Notes under the pieces: model-generated
Told to the model about the DNA's origin: nothing
Database searches by the model: none
Seen by the model: only the letters and a program-made list of their open reading frames with translations
Assembly (NCBI GenBank): GCA_025362035.1
Contig: JANYIN010000064.1
Coordinates: 1-55,541 of the forward strand
Length of the DNA stretch: 55,541 bases
Source of the DNA: Gemmatimonadaceae bacterium
GTDB lineage: Bacteria; Gemmatimonadota; Gemmatimonadetes; Gemmatimonadales; Gemmatimonadaceae
Reading direction: 5' to 3'
Position numbers and translations under genes: made by a program
Part shown: piece after piece, positions 18,038 to 27,800 of the stretch
How the letters are laid out: every line of letters starts with the position of its first letter
Numbering within the stretch: position 1 is the first letter of the stretch

Positions 18038-18076
18038 AAGAGGGATTTTGTGACAGAAATACCCCTCTTTTGTGAC
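18038..18076 (-). repeat. Leader repeats: direct 9-mers and inverted 7-mers before the TPR gene
   Basis: On the minus strand GTCACAAAA occurs twice, 22 bases apart (plus-strand 46-54 and 68-76 of the 18000 block). Interleaved with these, AAGAGGG and CCCTCTT form an inverted pair whose second arm ends one base before the ATG at 18036. The two-helical-turn spacing fits a dimeric regulator, and the inverted pair fits an RNA hairpin at the start codon. Confidence 0.45.
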
Positions 18077-18106
18077 GTTATAAACATTCTGAGCGCTTTC
18101 TGTCGT
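18077..18106 (-). promoter_or_regulatory. Predicted sigma-70-type promoter of the TPR gene
   Basis: ACGACA (-35, 4 of 6 consensus) at 18106-18101, an 18-base spacer and TATAAC (-10, 5 of 6) at 18082-18077, in an AT-rich patch that stands out from the GC-rich surroundings. Transcription would begin near 18070 and give a ~34-base leader. Confidence 0.5.
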
Positions 18107-18160
18107 AAATCGGGCAAAAAGGCCGCACGCATCATGCGCGCGATTCAAAGAGGGCCGCCC

Positions 18161-19141
18161 CTACTTGGAATTGCTGGCGACGAACCGGGTTCGTGTGGAG
18201 TCCAGTCGCGCCAACTGCCGACGAATGTCGTCGCCGATGGCCTCGATCCGATTGATTTTCTTCGGATCGAACTTGGCATCGTACGGGCTGAGCGCGGGTC
18301 CGCCGGAGACTTCCAGTACCGCTTCGAAATTGTAACTGTGGGTCCGTCCGGTCTTGGGGTCGGTCCAACTGCCGTGCGACGCGAGCGGCCTGTTCTTCGG
18401 CCAGAGGCCATAGGGCAGCGCCATCGTGCGAATCTTGTAACCCGGAACTGCTGAATCGATGCCCATCGCATTTCGGGCGATCTGTTCCTGAACCACGGCG
18501 TCAGAGTACTTGTTCAACTTCGCATGCCAGAGCGTGTGGTCGCAGAGCTCGAAGCCTTGGTCCGACAGCCACTTCACCTTGAGGAAGCGCCACTCCTTCT
18601 TCTGGCCGCCAAATTTCGGATTGTCGCCGAAGAAATTGTGACCGGCGGCCCCGCCATTCAGCATGCAGAACACGGCTCGATTTTTCCACCCAGGATGCGA
18701 CTTCGTGAAGTCCATCCAGATTCCCACGGCGCTCGTGGGATCGATCACCAGCTTGCCGTTCTGCTCGACATACCGGAACTGTGAATCGGACGCGTCGTCG
18801 AAGACTGCGACCACCGGCGACATGCCCGCTGGGACGTCACGGAAATCCTTGTCCAGCATCTGGGCGATCGTAATCGGACGATAGCCGCGCTTGTACGCCT
18901 CTTCCAGATCAGCGCGAAAGCTCGCGGCGGTGCGCGTATACAAGGAATTCTTCTCTCCAGCGATCACGTGGTACTCGAGCACTGGTATGCGGCCGAGCAG
19001 ATTGGCCGCAGCGGACGGCTCGGCAGCGGCGACAGCGACATTGCCGCCGGCAGAGTCGTGCGTGATGCCAGCCGATTGCTTCGGGGAACCGGCGGAACAC
19101 GCGGCTGTCAGCAGAGACAAAACGACGACACGGCGATCCAT
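18161..19141 (-). CDS. Lipoprotein polysaccharide deacetylase-like protein
   Basis: A 326-residue lipoprotein: MDRRVVVLSLLTAACSAGSP gives a signal peptide and lipobox. The body fits a NodB-type carbohydrate esterase. The first metal/acid motif is VVAVFDDAS, the H-x-x-x-H metal pair is in CDHTLWHAKL, and a later strand reads TMALPYG. The start IPVLEYHVI is typical of the family. It probably removes acetyl groups from a cell-wall or exopolysaccharide amino sugar outside the inner membrane. The start at 19141 was chosen because it begins the signal peptide; frame extends upstream to 19252 without support. It is divergent from the class A PBP gene, which fits a cell-envelope role. Between it and the TPR gene are 124 bases that carry the TPR promoter. 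Confidence 0.85.
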   Translation of the reverse strand: MDRRVVVLSLLTAACSAGSPKQSAGITHDSAGGNVAVAAAEPSAAANLLGRIPVLEYHVIAGEKNSLYTRTAASFRADLEEAYKRGYRPITIAQMLDKDFRDVPAGMSPVVAVFDDASDSQFRYVEQNGKLVIDPTSAVGIWMDFTKSHPGWKNRAVFCMLNGGAAGHNFFGDNPKFGGQKKEWRFLKVKWLSDQGFELCDHTLWHAKLNKYSDAVVQEQIARNAMGIDSAVPGYKIRTMALPYGLWPKNRPLASHGSWTDPKTGRTHSYNFEAVLEVSGGPALSPYDAKFDPKKINRIEAIGDDIRRQLARLDSTRTRFVASNSK

Positions 19142-19288
19142 TTCTGACCTTCGGGGTGACAAGGAAGAGTGAGCAGCCTGCTGCATCGACTGAAAGAATA
19201 GCGAGACGCGGCTTCGTATTCGCATGGGCTGCACCATGAGCAGCTGCGCCAAAGAAACCTGCGAGCCCGCGAACCGTACCAGTAATCA

Positions 19289-21490
19289 ATGCCGCTCTCA
19301 ATACCAGCCGTGGTCAGGCAACGTTTCATCGAACGGGTCAGCCGCCTCCGCCAGCGCGTACGAGCGGACGAGCCCGCTCGAGTTTGGTTGCGACGGCAAT
19401 GGCGTTACTTGGCCGCGCTCGGCGCGCTCTGCGCGGGTGTGGTCGTCTTCGATGCATGGCTGGATACCTGCGGCTTCGAGGGATGCCCGACGCGAAGTGA
19501 AGTCCGCGGTTTTCGGCCCGGCGAAGGCGGACGCATCGTCGATCGGAACGACCGGTTCCTGGGACGGATCGCGCTCGTGCGGCGAGTCAATGTTCCGCTC
19601 GCCGACATCCCTCTGCATGTGCGACGCGCGTTCCTCGCCACGGAAGACCGCCGCTTCTATCAACACAATGGTCTCGATTGGCGCGGAGTGGCGCGCGCGG
19701 CGACGCGGAACCTTCGGTACCTGGGTGTGCGCGAAGGGTTCAGCACAATCACCATGCAGGTCGCGCGCAACTCGTTCCTGGTCAACAAGCGTTACGGCCG
19801 CACGCTCCGTCGCAAGCTGATCGAGTTGCGACTGACCCGCCTCATCGAGAGCGAGCTGACCAAGGATCAGATTCTCGAGCTCTATCTCAATCTCATCTAC
19901 CTCGGCAACGGGGTGAATGGCGTGGAGGCAGCGAGTCGCGACCTGTTTGGCAAGAGCGTGAAGGACATCTCGGTGAGCGAAGGCGCCATGCTGGCCGCCC
20001 TCCCCAAAGGGCCGAGCGCGTATACCCCGCGCGATCACTTCGACCGCGGCCTGAAGCGGCGAAACCTCGTGATCAGCCTCATGGAGGAAGCGGGCTACCT
20101 GTCCCCTGGGGATGCGAGTCAGTCGGCCAGCGAACCCTTGCAGATCGCCGATGATGAATGGCGACCCGACGCGGCCAATGAACCGCTCGCGCTGGATGCT
20201 GTACGGGCGCTGATCGATTCGATTCGCCCCGACGCGCTCAGGGAGGGGGACGTGACGGTGTACACGACGCTCGATCTCGGCGCGCAACGGGCCGCGGATC
20301 GAGCCGTGCTGAGACAAGCGACCGCCGTGACCCGTGAAACGCAGTACGCGGGATCTCGCGTACGGGAGCCGGCGCAGGGAGCGCTCGTGGCACTCGATCC
20401 CCGCACCGGCGATATTCGCGCACTGGTGGGAGGGCGCCGAAGCAAGCGCGGCTTCAATCGAGCGCTCAATGCGCGTCGGCAGCCGGGGTCCGCGTTCAAG
20501 CCGTTCGTCTACGCCGCCGCGATGCACGCGGGGATGACGCCGGCTACCCTCGTGGACGACGAGCCGGTCGAAGTAGCGCAAGGCCGCAACATCTGGCGGC
20601 CGTCCAACTACGACGACAACTACATCGGCACCATCACGCTGAGCAAGGCGCTGCAAGTGTCATCCAATGCCGCTGCGGTGCGCGTCAGCCAAACCGTTGG
20701 GATACCAAATGTGATTCTCGCCGCGCGTCGAAACGGCATCACGAGCCCGCTCACGACCTATCCCGCGATGGCGCTTGGCGCGGTAGAGGTCACACCGCTG
20801 GAGCTCGTCGCCGCATACGCGCCGTTCGGCAACGGAGGGTTGCGCGTACATCCACGACTGGTGCGCCGCATCGAGGCGGCCAATGGAAGCGTCTTGTGGA
20901 GCGCGGAAATCGCGACGGCGGACACCGTGATGGATGCACGCGAGGCATACCAAATCACCTCGATGCTGCGGGGCGTCGTGGACTTCGGCACGGGGAAGAC
21001 GATCCGCGACGCCGGGGTAACAGGGCCAGTGGCGGGAAAGACCGGTACCACCAACAATGCCGAAGACGTCTGGTTCGTGGGCTACACACCGACGCTGGTG
21101 GCCGGTGTCTGGTTTGGCTATGACACGCCGCGTTCGATTGCGCCCCATGCATCTGGAGGGCACCTCGCTGCTCCTGCGTGGGCCGACTTCTACCTGAACG
21201 GCTGGCGCGAGCCGCCAGCCATGACGGCGGACGGGTGGGCCCCGCCGCCAGGCATGACGATGCGCGTCATCGATGCTGAAACCGGCATGCTGGCCGGTGA
21301 GTGGTGCCCGACAAAGAAGCACGAGTACTTCAAGCCGGGTACGGAACCAACCGAAATCTGCACTGTCCACACGGAGCCGGTGCCAGATGAACCCATTCAG
21401 GATTTGCCCCGCGGTGTCCGGATCCCCGACCCTATCCGGCGAGGGATGGGGGGAATTGGCGGGATTCTGAAGCGCATTTTCAGGTTCTAA
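19289..21490 (+). CDS. Class A penicillin-binding protein (transglycosylase/transpeptidase)
   Basis: A bifunctional peptidoglycan synthase of 733 residues anchored by one N-terminal helix (YLAALGALCAGVVVF). The GT51 domain has catalytic E119 in ATEDRRFYQHNGLD, then GFSTITMQVARN, RRKLIELRL and YLNLIYLGNGVNGVEAASR. The transpeptidase domain has S401-x-x-K404 (SAFK), S458-S-N460 and K584-T-G. After it comes a ~120-residue Pro-rich tail ending in GGILKRIFRF. This is the PBP1A/PBP1b class; I cannot say which. The ATG at 19289 lacks a clear ribosome site. A 147-base divergent region (19142-19288) separates it from the deacetylase gene and must hold both promoters. Confidence 0.95.
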   Translation: MPLSIPAVVRQRFIERVSRLRQRVRADEPARVWLRRQWRYLAALGALCAGVVVFDAWLDTCGFEGCPTRSEVRGFRPGEGGRIVDRNDRFLGRIALVRRVNVPLADIPLHVRRAFLATEDRRFYQHNGLDWRGVARAATRNLRYLGVREGFSTITMQVARNSFLVNKRYGRTLRRKLIELRLTRLIESELTKDQILELYLNLIYLGNGVNGVEAASRDLFGKSVKDISVSEGAMLAALPKGPSAYTPRDHFDRGLKRRNLVISLMEEAGYLSPGDASQSASEPLQIADDEWRPDAANEPLALDAVRALIDSIRPDALREGDVTVYTTLDLGAQRAADRAVLRQATAVTRETQYAGSRVREPAQGALVALDPRTGDIRALVGGRRSKRGFNRALNARRQPGSAFKPFVYAAAMHAGMTPATLVDDEPVEVAQGRNIWRPSNYDDNYIGTITLSKALQVSSNAAAVRVSQTVGIPNVILAARRNGITSPLTTYPAMALGAVEVTPLELVAAYAPFGNGGLRVHPRLVRRIEAANGSVLWSAEIATADTVMDAREAYQITSMLRGVVDFGTGKTIRDAGVTGPVAGKTGTTNNAEDVWFVGYTPTLVAGVWFGYDTPRSIAPHASGGHLAAPAWADFYLNGWREPPAMTADGWAPPPGMTMRVIDAETGMLAGEWCPTKKHEYFKPGTEPTEICTVHTEPVPDEPIQDLPRGVRIPDPIRRGMGGIGGILKRIFRF

Positions 21491-21537
21491 ACGTCCGCGG
21501 CGCGACGAGCAGTCGAAACATGAACGCTGCGTGCAGG

Positions 21538-22830
21538 TCAGAGCAGTCCAAGCCAGTCCCCCGTGCCGGCGCTGTAGCCGGGGAAGACCGTGTTGAGCCT
21601 CGTCGCGCCGAGGTGCTTGGCGGCGACTTCGGAGAAGACCGAGCGGAAGTCGGTGGTCAGAGCGAGATCGCGCCCTTCATATAGCTGCTCGGGTTCGAGA
21701 CCAGGCCACCGACCGTACACCTTGCGACCCTTGACGTCGCCGCCGATCACGAACAGGGCGCTGGCGTGACCGTGATCAGTACCACCATTGCCGTTCTGGC
21801 GAACGGTACGCCCGAACTCCGACATGGTCATGATCGTCACGTCAGCCATCCGGTCCCCAAGATCGGTAACGAGTGAGGCGATCGACTTCGCCAGATCGTC
21901 GAGGCGTCCGGCAAGCTGTCCCGTCGAGGCGCCCTGATTCACGTGCGTGTCCCAACCACCAACATCGGCGAAGGCCACTTCCAGTCCCACGTCAGACTTG
22001 ATGAGCTGCGCGATCTGCTTCAGGCGCGTCCCGAACTGCGAATTCGGGTACACCGCATTGTTCTGCGGCAAATATTTCTGTGGATTCGCCGCCTTGAGAA
22101 TCTTGACCGCTTCGAACATCTCGCCGCCGGCGGCGTGCACGACGTCAGCCGAGCCCGTTCGATACAATGCCTCCAGGCGGTCGGCAGCGGGTCCGGCGGC
22201 GCGGACGCTGAACTCGTCCAGGGAATTCATCGCGATCGTTGGCGCCGGTCCTTCCAGCATGCGAGGCGTCTGCTGTGTCATCGCGACAGCGCGGAATGGC
22301 GATGGCTTGGTTCCGTCGGTGTGCGTGCAACCCGCCTCGCAGGTGCCCTGGACGGCGAGATACCGATTGAGCCAGCCGTCGCGCGTTCCTTTCTGGTCGG
22401 GCGTCCCCGTTTCCATGTAGTCCTGCGCATCGAAGTGAGAGCGCGTGGCACTGGGGCTTCCTACGGCGTGAACGGGCGCGAGGAGGCCGCGGTCCCACAG
22501 CGGCTTCAGTGGCGACAGCGACGGATGCAGTCCGAAGAATCCATCCAGGTCGATTGCGCCGGCCGGTCCGGCGGCCAGCGACGGGCGGGGAATCGCAATG
22601 TTGGGACGCAGCCGATAGTACGCCGCCTCGCCGTGGGGGACGACGACGTTCAGGGCGTCGGCCGCGCCACGCTGGAAAAGACAGATGAGTGTCTTGCCAC
22701 GCGACGCGCCTTTTAGCGCCGCACCGCTCAACAATTCGGCGCCAAATGCGGTGCGACGGAGAAAGCTTGGGCTCAAACCCATTGTGACCAGCGCGAGTGC
22801 GCCTGATTTCATGAAGACGCGACGATCCAT
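21538..22830 (-). CDS. DUF1501 family exported protein
   Basis: A 430-residue protein with a twin-arginine signal: MDRRVFMKSGALALVTMG matches RRxFxK followed by a hydrophobic stretch. The body has DUF1501 hallmarks: LICLFQRGAADALNVVVPHG near the start, SHFDAQDYMETGTP in the middle and IMTMSEFGRTVRQNG with GGTDHGHASALFVIGG near the end. These are related to alkaline-phosphatase/sulfatase folds. Tat export implies that it folds, possibly with a cofactor, before export. The gene follows the DUF1800 gene by 29 bases on the same strand; the two families co-occur widely and are presumed partners. The substrate is unknown. Start and signal peptide agree, so 22830 is secure. Confidence 0.92.
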   Translation of the reverse strand: MDRRVFMKSGALALVTMGLSPSFLRRTAFGAELLSGAALKGASRGKTLICLFQRGAADALNVVVPHGEAAYYRLRPNIAIPRPSLAAGPAGAIDLDGFFGLHPSLSPLKPLWDRGLLAPVHAVGSPSATRSHFDAQDYMETGTPDQKGTRDGWLNRYLAVQGTCEAGCTHTDGTKPSPFRAVAMTQQTPRMLEGPAPTIAMNSLDEFSVRAAGPAADRLEALYRTGSADVVHAAGGEMFEAVKILKAANPQKYLPQNNAVYPNSQFGTRLKQIAQLIKSDVGLEVAFADVGGWDTHVNQGASTGQLAGRLDDLAKSIASLVTDLGDRMADVTIMTMSEFGRTVRQNGNGGTDHGHASALFVIGGDVKGRKVYGRWPGLEPEQLYEGRDLALTTDFRSVFSEVAAKHLGATRLNTVFPGYSAGTGDWLGLL

Positions 22831-22859
22831 GACTCCCTCTGCGATGTAAGGCGTCCGTG

Positions 22860-24719
22860 CTAGCGATGTTGAAACTCGGGTGCTCCGATTGCCAACCCGA
22901 CCATCTGCGGCAATCCATTCAACTGCACTTGCTGACCGATCTGTCCTGCAACGCCAAAGCGTGGCCGACCGTCCATCCGTGCCGGCGCCCCCGAAACGAG
23001 CGGGCGTTGCGGCACCAGGCTTTCTGGCCCCACGTCTGACGAGGCGCTGTCCTTCATCGCAAGCGTCGCGAACTTCACGGCCAGCGGATTCTCACCGCGC
23101 AGCAGAATCTGTCGTGTGTCAGGCGAGGCTCTTCCTCCGAGGAACGCATTCACCACGGCGTCAACCTGCTGTTCTCTCGTCGCGCTCTTCAACTGCTCCG
23201 CCTCGCTCCATGCTGCTACACTCGCGCCGGGAAATCGACCCGCTGCCAAGCCGAGACCGAAGTTGATCCGGTTGAGGATGGCGCCACTGTTCATCCAGGC
23301 GTCGCCCGTTTCCGGCCAGCCGTTCGGCGCCTGATGACCGAAGATGGGCGCGCCCAGAAATGCCACCATCTGCGCCGAGCGCACGGAGGTATCGGCCTGC
23401 GCGCCGACCGCGCGAAGGGCCGATGCCACGAGCTCGAACGGGCTCTTTACCTTGCTTCGGTACGCGCTGCGACTGAAGAATTCCGGGCTCGTGACGATTG
23501 TGCGAACGACCTCACGGATATCTCCGCCCGTGCGTGTGAATGTCCTGGCGGCGCGCTCGACAATGGCCTCGGGTGGACTATCGCTGAGGAAGCGAACGGC
23601 GAGTTTGTGAGCGATGAACCGGGCGGTGTGGGGATCCCGCGCCAGGATGTCGAGCACGTCCTCGCCGTCCTCGATCCCGCGGCCGGCCGGCAACCTGTGT
23701 CCCAGAACGACCTTTGGTCCCGAGTCGTGGATGTCCGGACGAAAGACGAATTCGGCGTTCGCGCGGGGATTCATCGTCCAGCCTGTCAGCGCGCGTGCCA
23801 CCTCGACGACATCCTGTTGAGTGTATCCCCCGTCCACACCGAGCGTGTGCAACTCGAGAAGCTCCCGGGCATAATTCTCGTTCAGACCCTTGCGCGCCGC
23901 GGGCGCCCCCGCGCGGAACGCACGCGCTGACGCTGGCTGCTTGCGCGCCGAACCGAGTGTCGGATGCAACGAATCAGCGACGCTCTGCCACTGATCGAGA
24001 TAAAACAACATCGCGGGACTCTTGGCCACGGCGCCGAGCAACGTGCGGAAGCTGCCCAGCGCGTTGGGCCGAATCACATCCCGATCGTACGCGGGCAGGA
24101 AGACGCGATCCAGGCCCTTGCCGGCGAAGATCGTGAAATGGTTTTCCCAGAAGTCGGTCATTACTTCGTCAAGCTGGCGATCGCTGACGACGGCACGCGC
24201 GAGCCGCACCGATTGCAGTCCTCCCAGCATGCGTTGGTTCTGCCGCTGTATCTCGCGAAGGGCCGGATTGTTCCGCAGGATGTCGGCGCGGGACTTCTGC
24301 GCATTCGAGTCGGCCCCCTGCTGCACGCCCGAGTTCTGCAGTCGGCGAATGGCCGCGCGACCTTGCTCGAATGACTGCACCAGGTCGCGCGTGGGACGGT
24401 TCAGCATTTCGTATGAAGCAGCCAGGCGATCCGTCTCGGCATCATTCCCACGGTCGGACGCGAGTTGCAGAGCGATCCATCGATCCACGCCGAGCCCGCG
24501 CACTGTCGCCACGTCGCCTGGTCGAGGTCCGAACGCAAGCCGGTTCAGCACGTGCTGTATCTGTTCGTCGGCGGTCTGCTCGCGAGGCTCGCTGGTGGCA
24601 TCGACACCGAACGGCGCCGGTGCGTCGCCCGTGGAGCGGGCGCTCACGGTGCTCGAAGAACATGCGGCGTCGACAAGCAGCAGGAACATCAGCGCTGAGC
24701 GGTTGGTCAGTGGCGGCAT
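22860..24719 (-). CDS. DUF1800 family lipoprotein
   Basis: A 619-residue protein. The N-terminus MPPLTNRSALMFLLLVDAAC carries a lipobox (V-D-A-A-C is a weak match), so outer-membrane or inner-membrane lipidation is likely. DUF1800 features include IQHVLNRLAFGPRPGDV near the start, MTDFWENHFTIFAGKG, NENYARELLELHTLGVDGGYTQQDVVEVARALTGW, and TSPEFFSRSAYRSKVKSPFELV. The last ~80 residues are specific to this protein and end in a Gly/Val/Pro-rich stretch. The gene is the first of an operon with the DUF1501 gene. The DUF1800/DUF1501 pair is common in Planctomycetes, Bacteroidetes and Gemmatimonadetes, and its biochemistry is not settled. A weak ribosome site (AAGGGA) precedes the start. Confidence 0.92.
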   Translation of the reverse strand: MPPLTNRSALMFLLLVDAACSSSTVSARSTGDAPAPFGVDATSEPREQTADEQIQHVLNRLAFGPRPGDVATVRGLGVDRWIALQLASDRGNDAETDRLAASYEMLNRPTRDLVQSFEQGRAAIRRLQNSGVQQGADSNAQKSRADILRNNPALREIQRQNQRMLGGLQSVRLARAVVSDRQLDEVMTDFWENHFTIFAGKGLDRVFLPAYDRDVIRPNALGSFRTLLGAVAKSPAMLFYLDQWQSVADSLHPTLGSARKQPASARAFRAGAPAARKGLNENYARELLELHTLGVDGGYTQQDVVEVARALTGWTMNPRANAEFVFRPDIHDSGPKVVLGHRLPAGRGIEDGEDVLDILARDPHTARFIAHKLAVRFLSDSPPEAIVERAARTFTRTGGDIREVVRTIVTSPEFFSRSAYRSKVKSPFELVASALRAVGAQADTSVRSAQMVAFLGAPIFGHQAPNGWPETGDAWMNSGAILNRINFGLGLAAGRFPGASVAAWSEAEQLKSATREQQVDAVVNAFLGGRASPDTRQILLRGENPLAVKFATLAMKDSASSDVGPESLVPQRPLVSGAPARMDGRPRFGVAGQIGQQVQLNGLPQMVGLAIGAPEFQHR

Positions 24720-24856
24720 CGATCATCCCTTCGGAAGAAAACTTCCTGAGGGTGACGTCCACGCCGCTGAATGGTTAATCACCGAATCTTCGCTGATGGC
24801 TTGCGGAGAGGCCGTCACGACACCTACGGTAGTGTGCGCGCTGTGGCGCCGCGTCG

Positions 24857-27800
24857 ATGGCTGACGCGTGGCGAAGATGCCAATCCTCCTTGCCGTTGAT
24901 CAGCCCGCTCATTCCTGCCGACGATTTCGCGCGCCAGCTCTCATTCGATGAACTGGCCGCGCAAGCTGGCATTGCCGCGTCAACCGGGCGCGTCGTGGTG
25001 TGCTCCGTGCTCGCTGAGACCGCCGACGCGGTGCGTCGCGACCTCGGCGATACACGCGTGGCGGCTCTGCTTCGTGAACTCACGCTTTTCATTCGCCGGA
25101 ATCTCCGCGGCGCCGACGCGGTCGCGACGCTGGATGACGAACTCCTGTTGCTGCTCCACGGATCGGCGATGCCCGCGACCGCTGTTGCGGAGCGGTTGCT
25201 CGCCGCGGTACGCGCCCACGCGTTCTCGGCAGGCGGTGCCGATGGGACGTATCGGCTTACGCTGTCGCTGGGCATCGCATCGGCGCCAGAGCATGGCACG
25301 TCGTTTTCCGCCCTCGTGGCCGCGGCCCGGACAGCGCGCGCAGCGGCAGGAAGCGACTCCTCCGCCCGCGCGTTCACGGAGAGAACCCCGTTACTCGACC
25401 TGTCACGCTTCGTGGGCCGCGCCGAACCACTCGCGCAGCTGACCGACTACCTCGATGACATCGTCCGCGGTGTCGGTCGCGTCGCCGCCATCATTGGAGC
25501 TCGCGGCGTGGGAACAAGTGCGCTGATCCGGATGCTCGTGCCCGAAATTCGGCTTCGAGGTGGTTCGATCGTCACGGGTAGCTGCCGCGAGCAGCGATTC
25601 GTATCTCCGTACTCGCTCTGGCGTGATGTCCTTCGCGGCGTGCGCCGCCTCCCGGTCAAGAGCACCCGTCTCTGGCGCGAACTCCCGTCGCTCGATTCGA
25701 CGCTCGATCGCGCCCAGGGCGATGAGGCGCGAGGCGGCGGCAAGACGCAGATGCTCGAGGAGCTCGCCGATTTCCTGCGACTGGCGGCGCAGCAACGCCC
25801 GCTCTTGCTGTTGTTGGAGAACGTGCAATGGGCCGACGCGGCGTCATGGGATGCGCTCGAGTACCTCATCACGCAGCTCGAGAGTGAACGCATCTTCATC
25901 GCGTTGACGTTTCAGAGTGAAGCGGAGGATGACGAGCTCGAACGGTGGAGCAGACTCGCCACCCGACCGCGCCATTCGGAGCTCCTGCTCACGCACCTGA
26001 CGCGCGATGACGTGAAGCGGTGGCTGGAGGCGGCCATGCGCACGGGAGATCTCGCGCGCGACGTGTTGGCGTACGTCTACCGCTACTCCGAGGGAAATCC
26101 CCTCGTGCTGACGCATCTCATCCGCGACCTCGAAGAGGGCGGCTTCGTGGCACCGCATGGCGGGGGTTGGCAGTGGAGTCCAGTCAGCGAGTTGCCCGCG
26201 CTGGCGACCCTGCAGGATCTGCTGGCCCGCCGCATCTCGCGCCTGCCCGAGTGCGCTCGGACGCTGCTGGAGACCGCGGCGGTACTGGGAAGAGAATCGG
26301 ACGAAGCCCTGTTGTTCGAAAGTCTGCCGGACGCTGTGGAGGCCCTTCGCGGAATGGAAATTGTGCTCCATCGCGGGCTGATTGTCCCCACGTACGATCG
26401 TGGCTCCGCCGCGTATATCGTGTCGCACGACGAGGTGGCGCGGGTAGCACGCAACCTGTTGACCGCTGACAGGCGGAAGGAGCTCCACGGGCGCGTGGCG
26501 CGAGCCCTCGCGGCGCAGGACCGGCAGTCATCCGCCGAGATCGCAGGGCACTACGAACTCGCCGGGAATCGAACCGAGGCCCATCGATTCGCATTGCTGG
26601 CGGCGGACGAAGCGCTCCGAGTGCACGAGAACATCGCCGCCGCCGAGTTGCTCGCTGCCGCCGAACGCAATGCGCCATCCGAGCACGCTCGCGCCAACGT
26701 TCGCGTACGGATGGCCGCGCAGGCGGAGGTCGCCGGTCAGTACGAGGAAGCGGAAATGCTGTGCGAACAGGCGCTCGCCTGGTTCGAGGCGCAAGGCGAC
26801 TCCGTGCAGGCGCTGCGGCTGAAGCGGACACGCGTGCGCGTGCGCATGCAGCGCGGCCACGCCGCCCGGGACACATTGGACGCGCTGTTCGAGCTCGAAC
26901 GCGAGGCCCGCGCGGTGGATGCCGACGCTGAGCGGGCGGCGATTCTTCTGCTCATTTCGCAGACGCACTGGCGGCTCGGCGACCTGCATTCGGCGCAACG
27001 GGTGGCCGCGGAGTGCGTGGAAATCGCGGAACAGGGTGAGGATGCGATGTTGATTGCCGATTCATGCAATCGGCTCGCCGTGACCATTCAACTCGAGAAT
27101 GCGACCCGCGCGCGCGAGTTGTTCACGAAATCCCTCGACATCGCCACAGCGGCCGGCGACGCGTTCCGTCGCGTGCGTGTTCTCAACAACATCGGTGTGC
27201 TGGAGTTGATCTCGAACAACTGGGAAGAAGCCCGACGCATGCTCACGCTCGCCGCGGAGCAGGCCCGGACGGCTCGGCTGCTCGATCACTGGGGTCGCGC
27301 CGAACTCAACCTGGGCGTCCTGGCGGGACGCATGGGCGATCACGACGGGGCGGCCCGGTCGCTCGCGGAAGCGCTCCGGCTCACGTCGATGGTGCAGAAC
27401 AGCGAGGAGCAGTTGTACGCCACCTACAACCTCGCACACCTGGAGCGGGAACGGGACAGGTTGCGGGAGGCATCGGACACGTACGAACTCGTGACGGATC
27501 TTGCCGAACGCATAGGGCAGGTGGAAGTCCAGGCTGGCGCGATCGCGGGGATCGGGTTGTGCCGATTTCTCATGGGTGACGTTCTCGGCGCTCGGGAGTC
27601 CTTTCTGAGAGCGACGCCGCTTATCGAACGCCTCGTCGACTGGTTTCAGGGGCGTGAGTTGATGGAGGCGCTGAGGATCCACCTGCTCCTGACCGGTGGC
27701 CAAACATCGGAGGCGGCCGAGTATTTTGTGCGCGCCGTCACAGCAGCGGGCCCGAGCGACGTGTACGGTGCTGCGTGGATGACTGCCGAGTTCGGCGCTG

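Noticed and set aside
19298-20656. 452-codon frame antisense to the class A PBP gene
   Set aside because: PBP motifs cover the plus strand; the antisense product has no recognisable domain.
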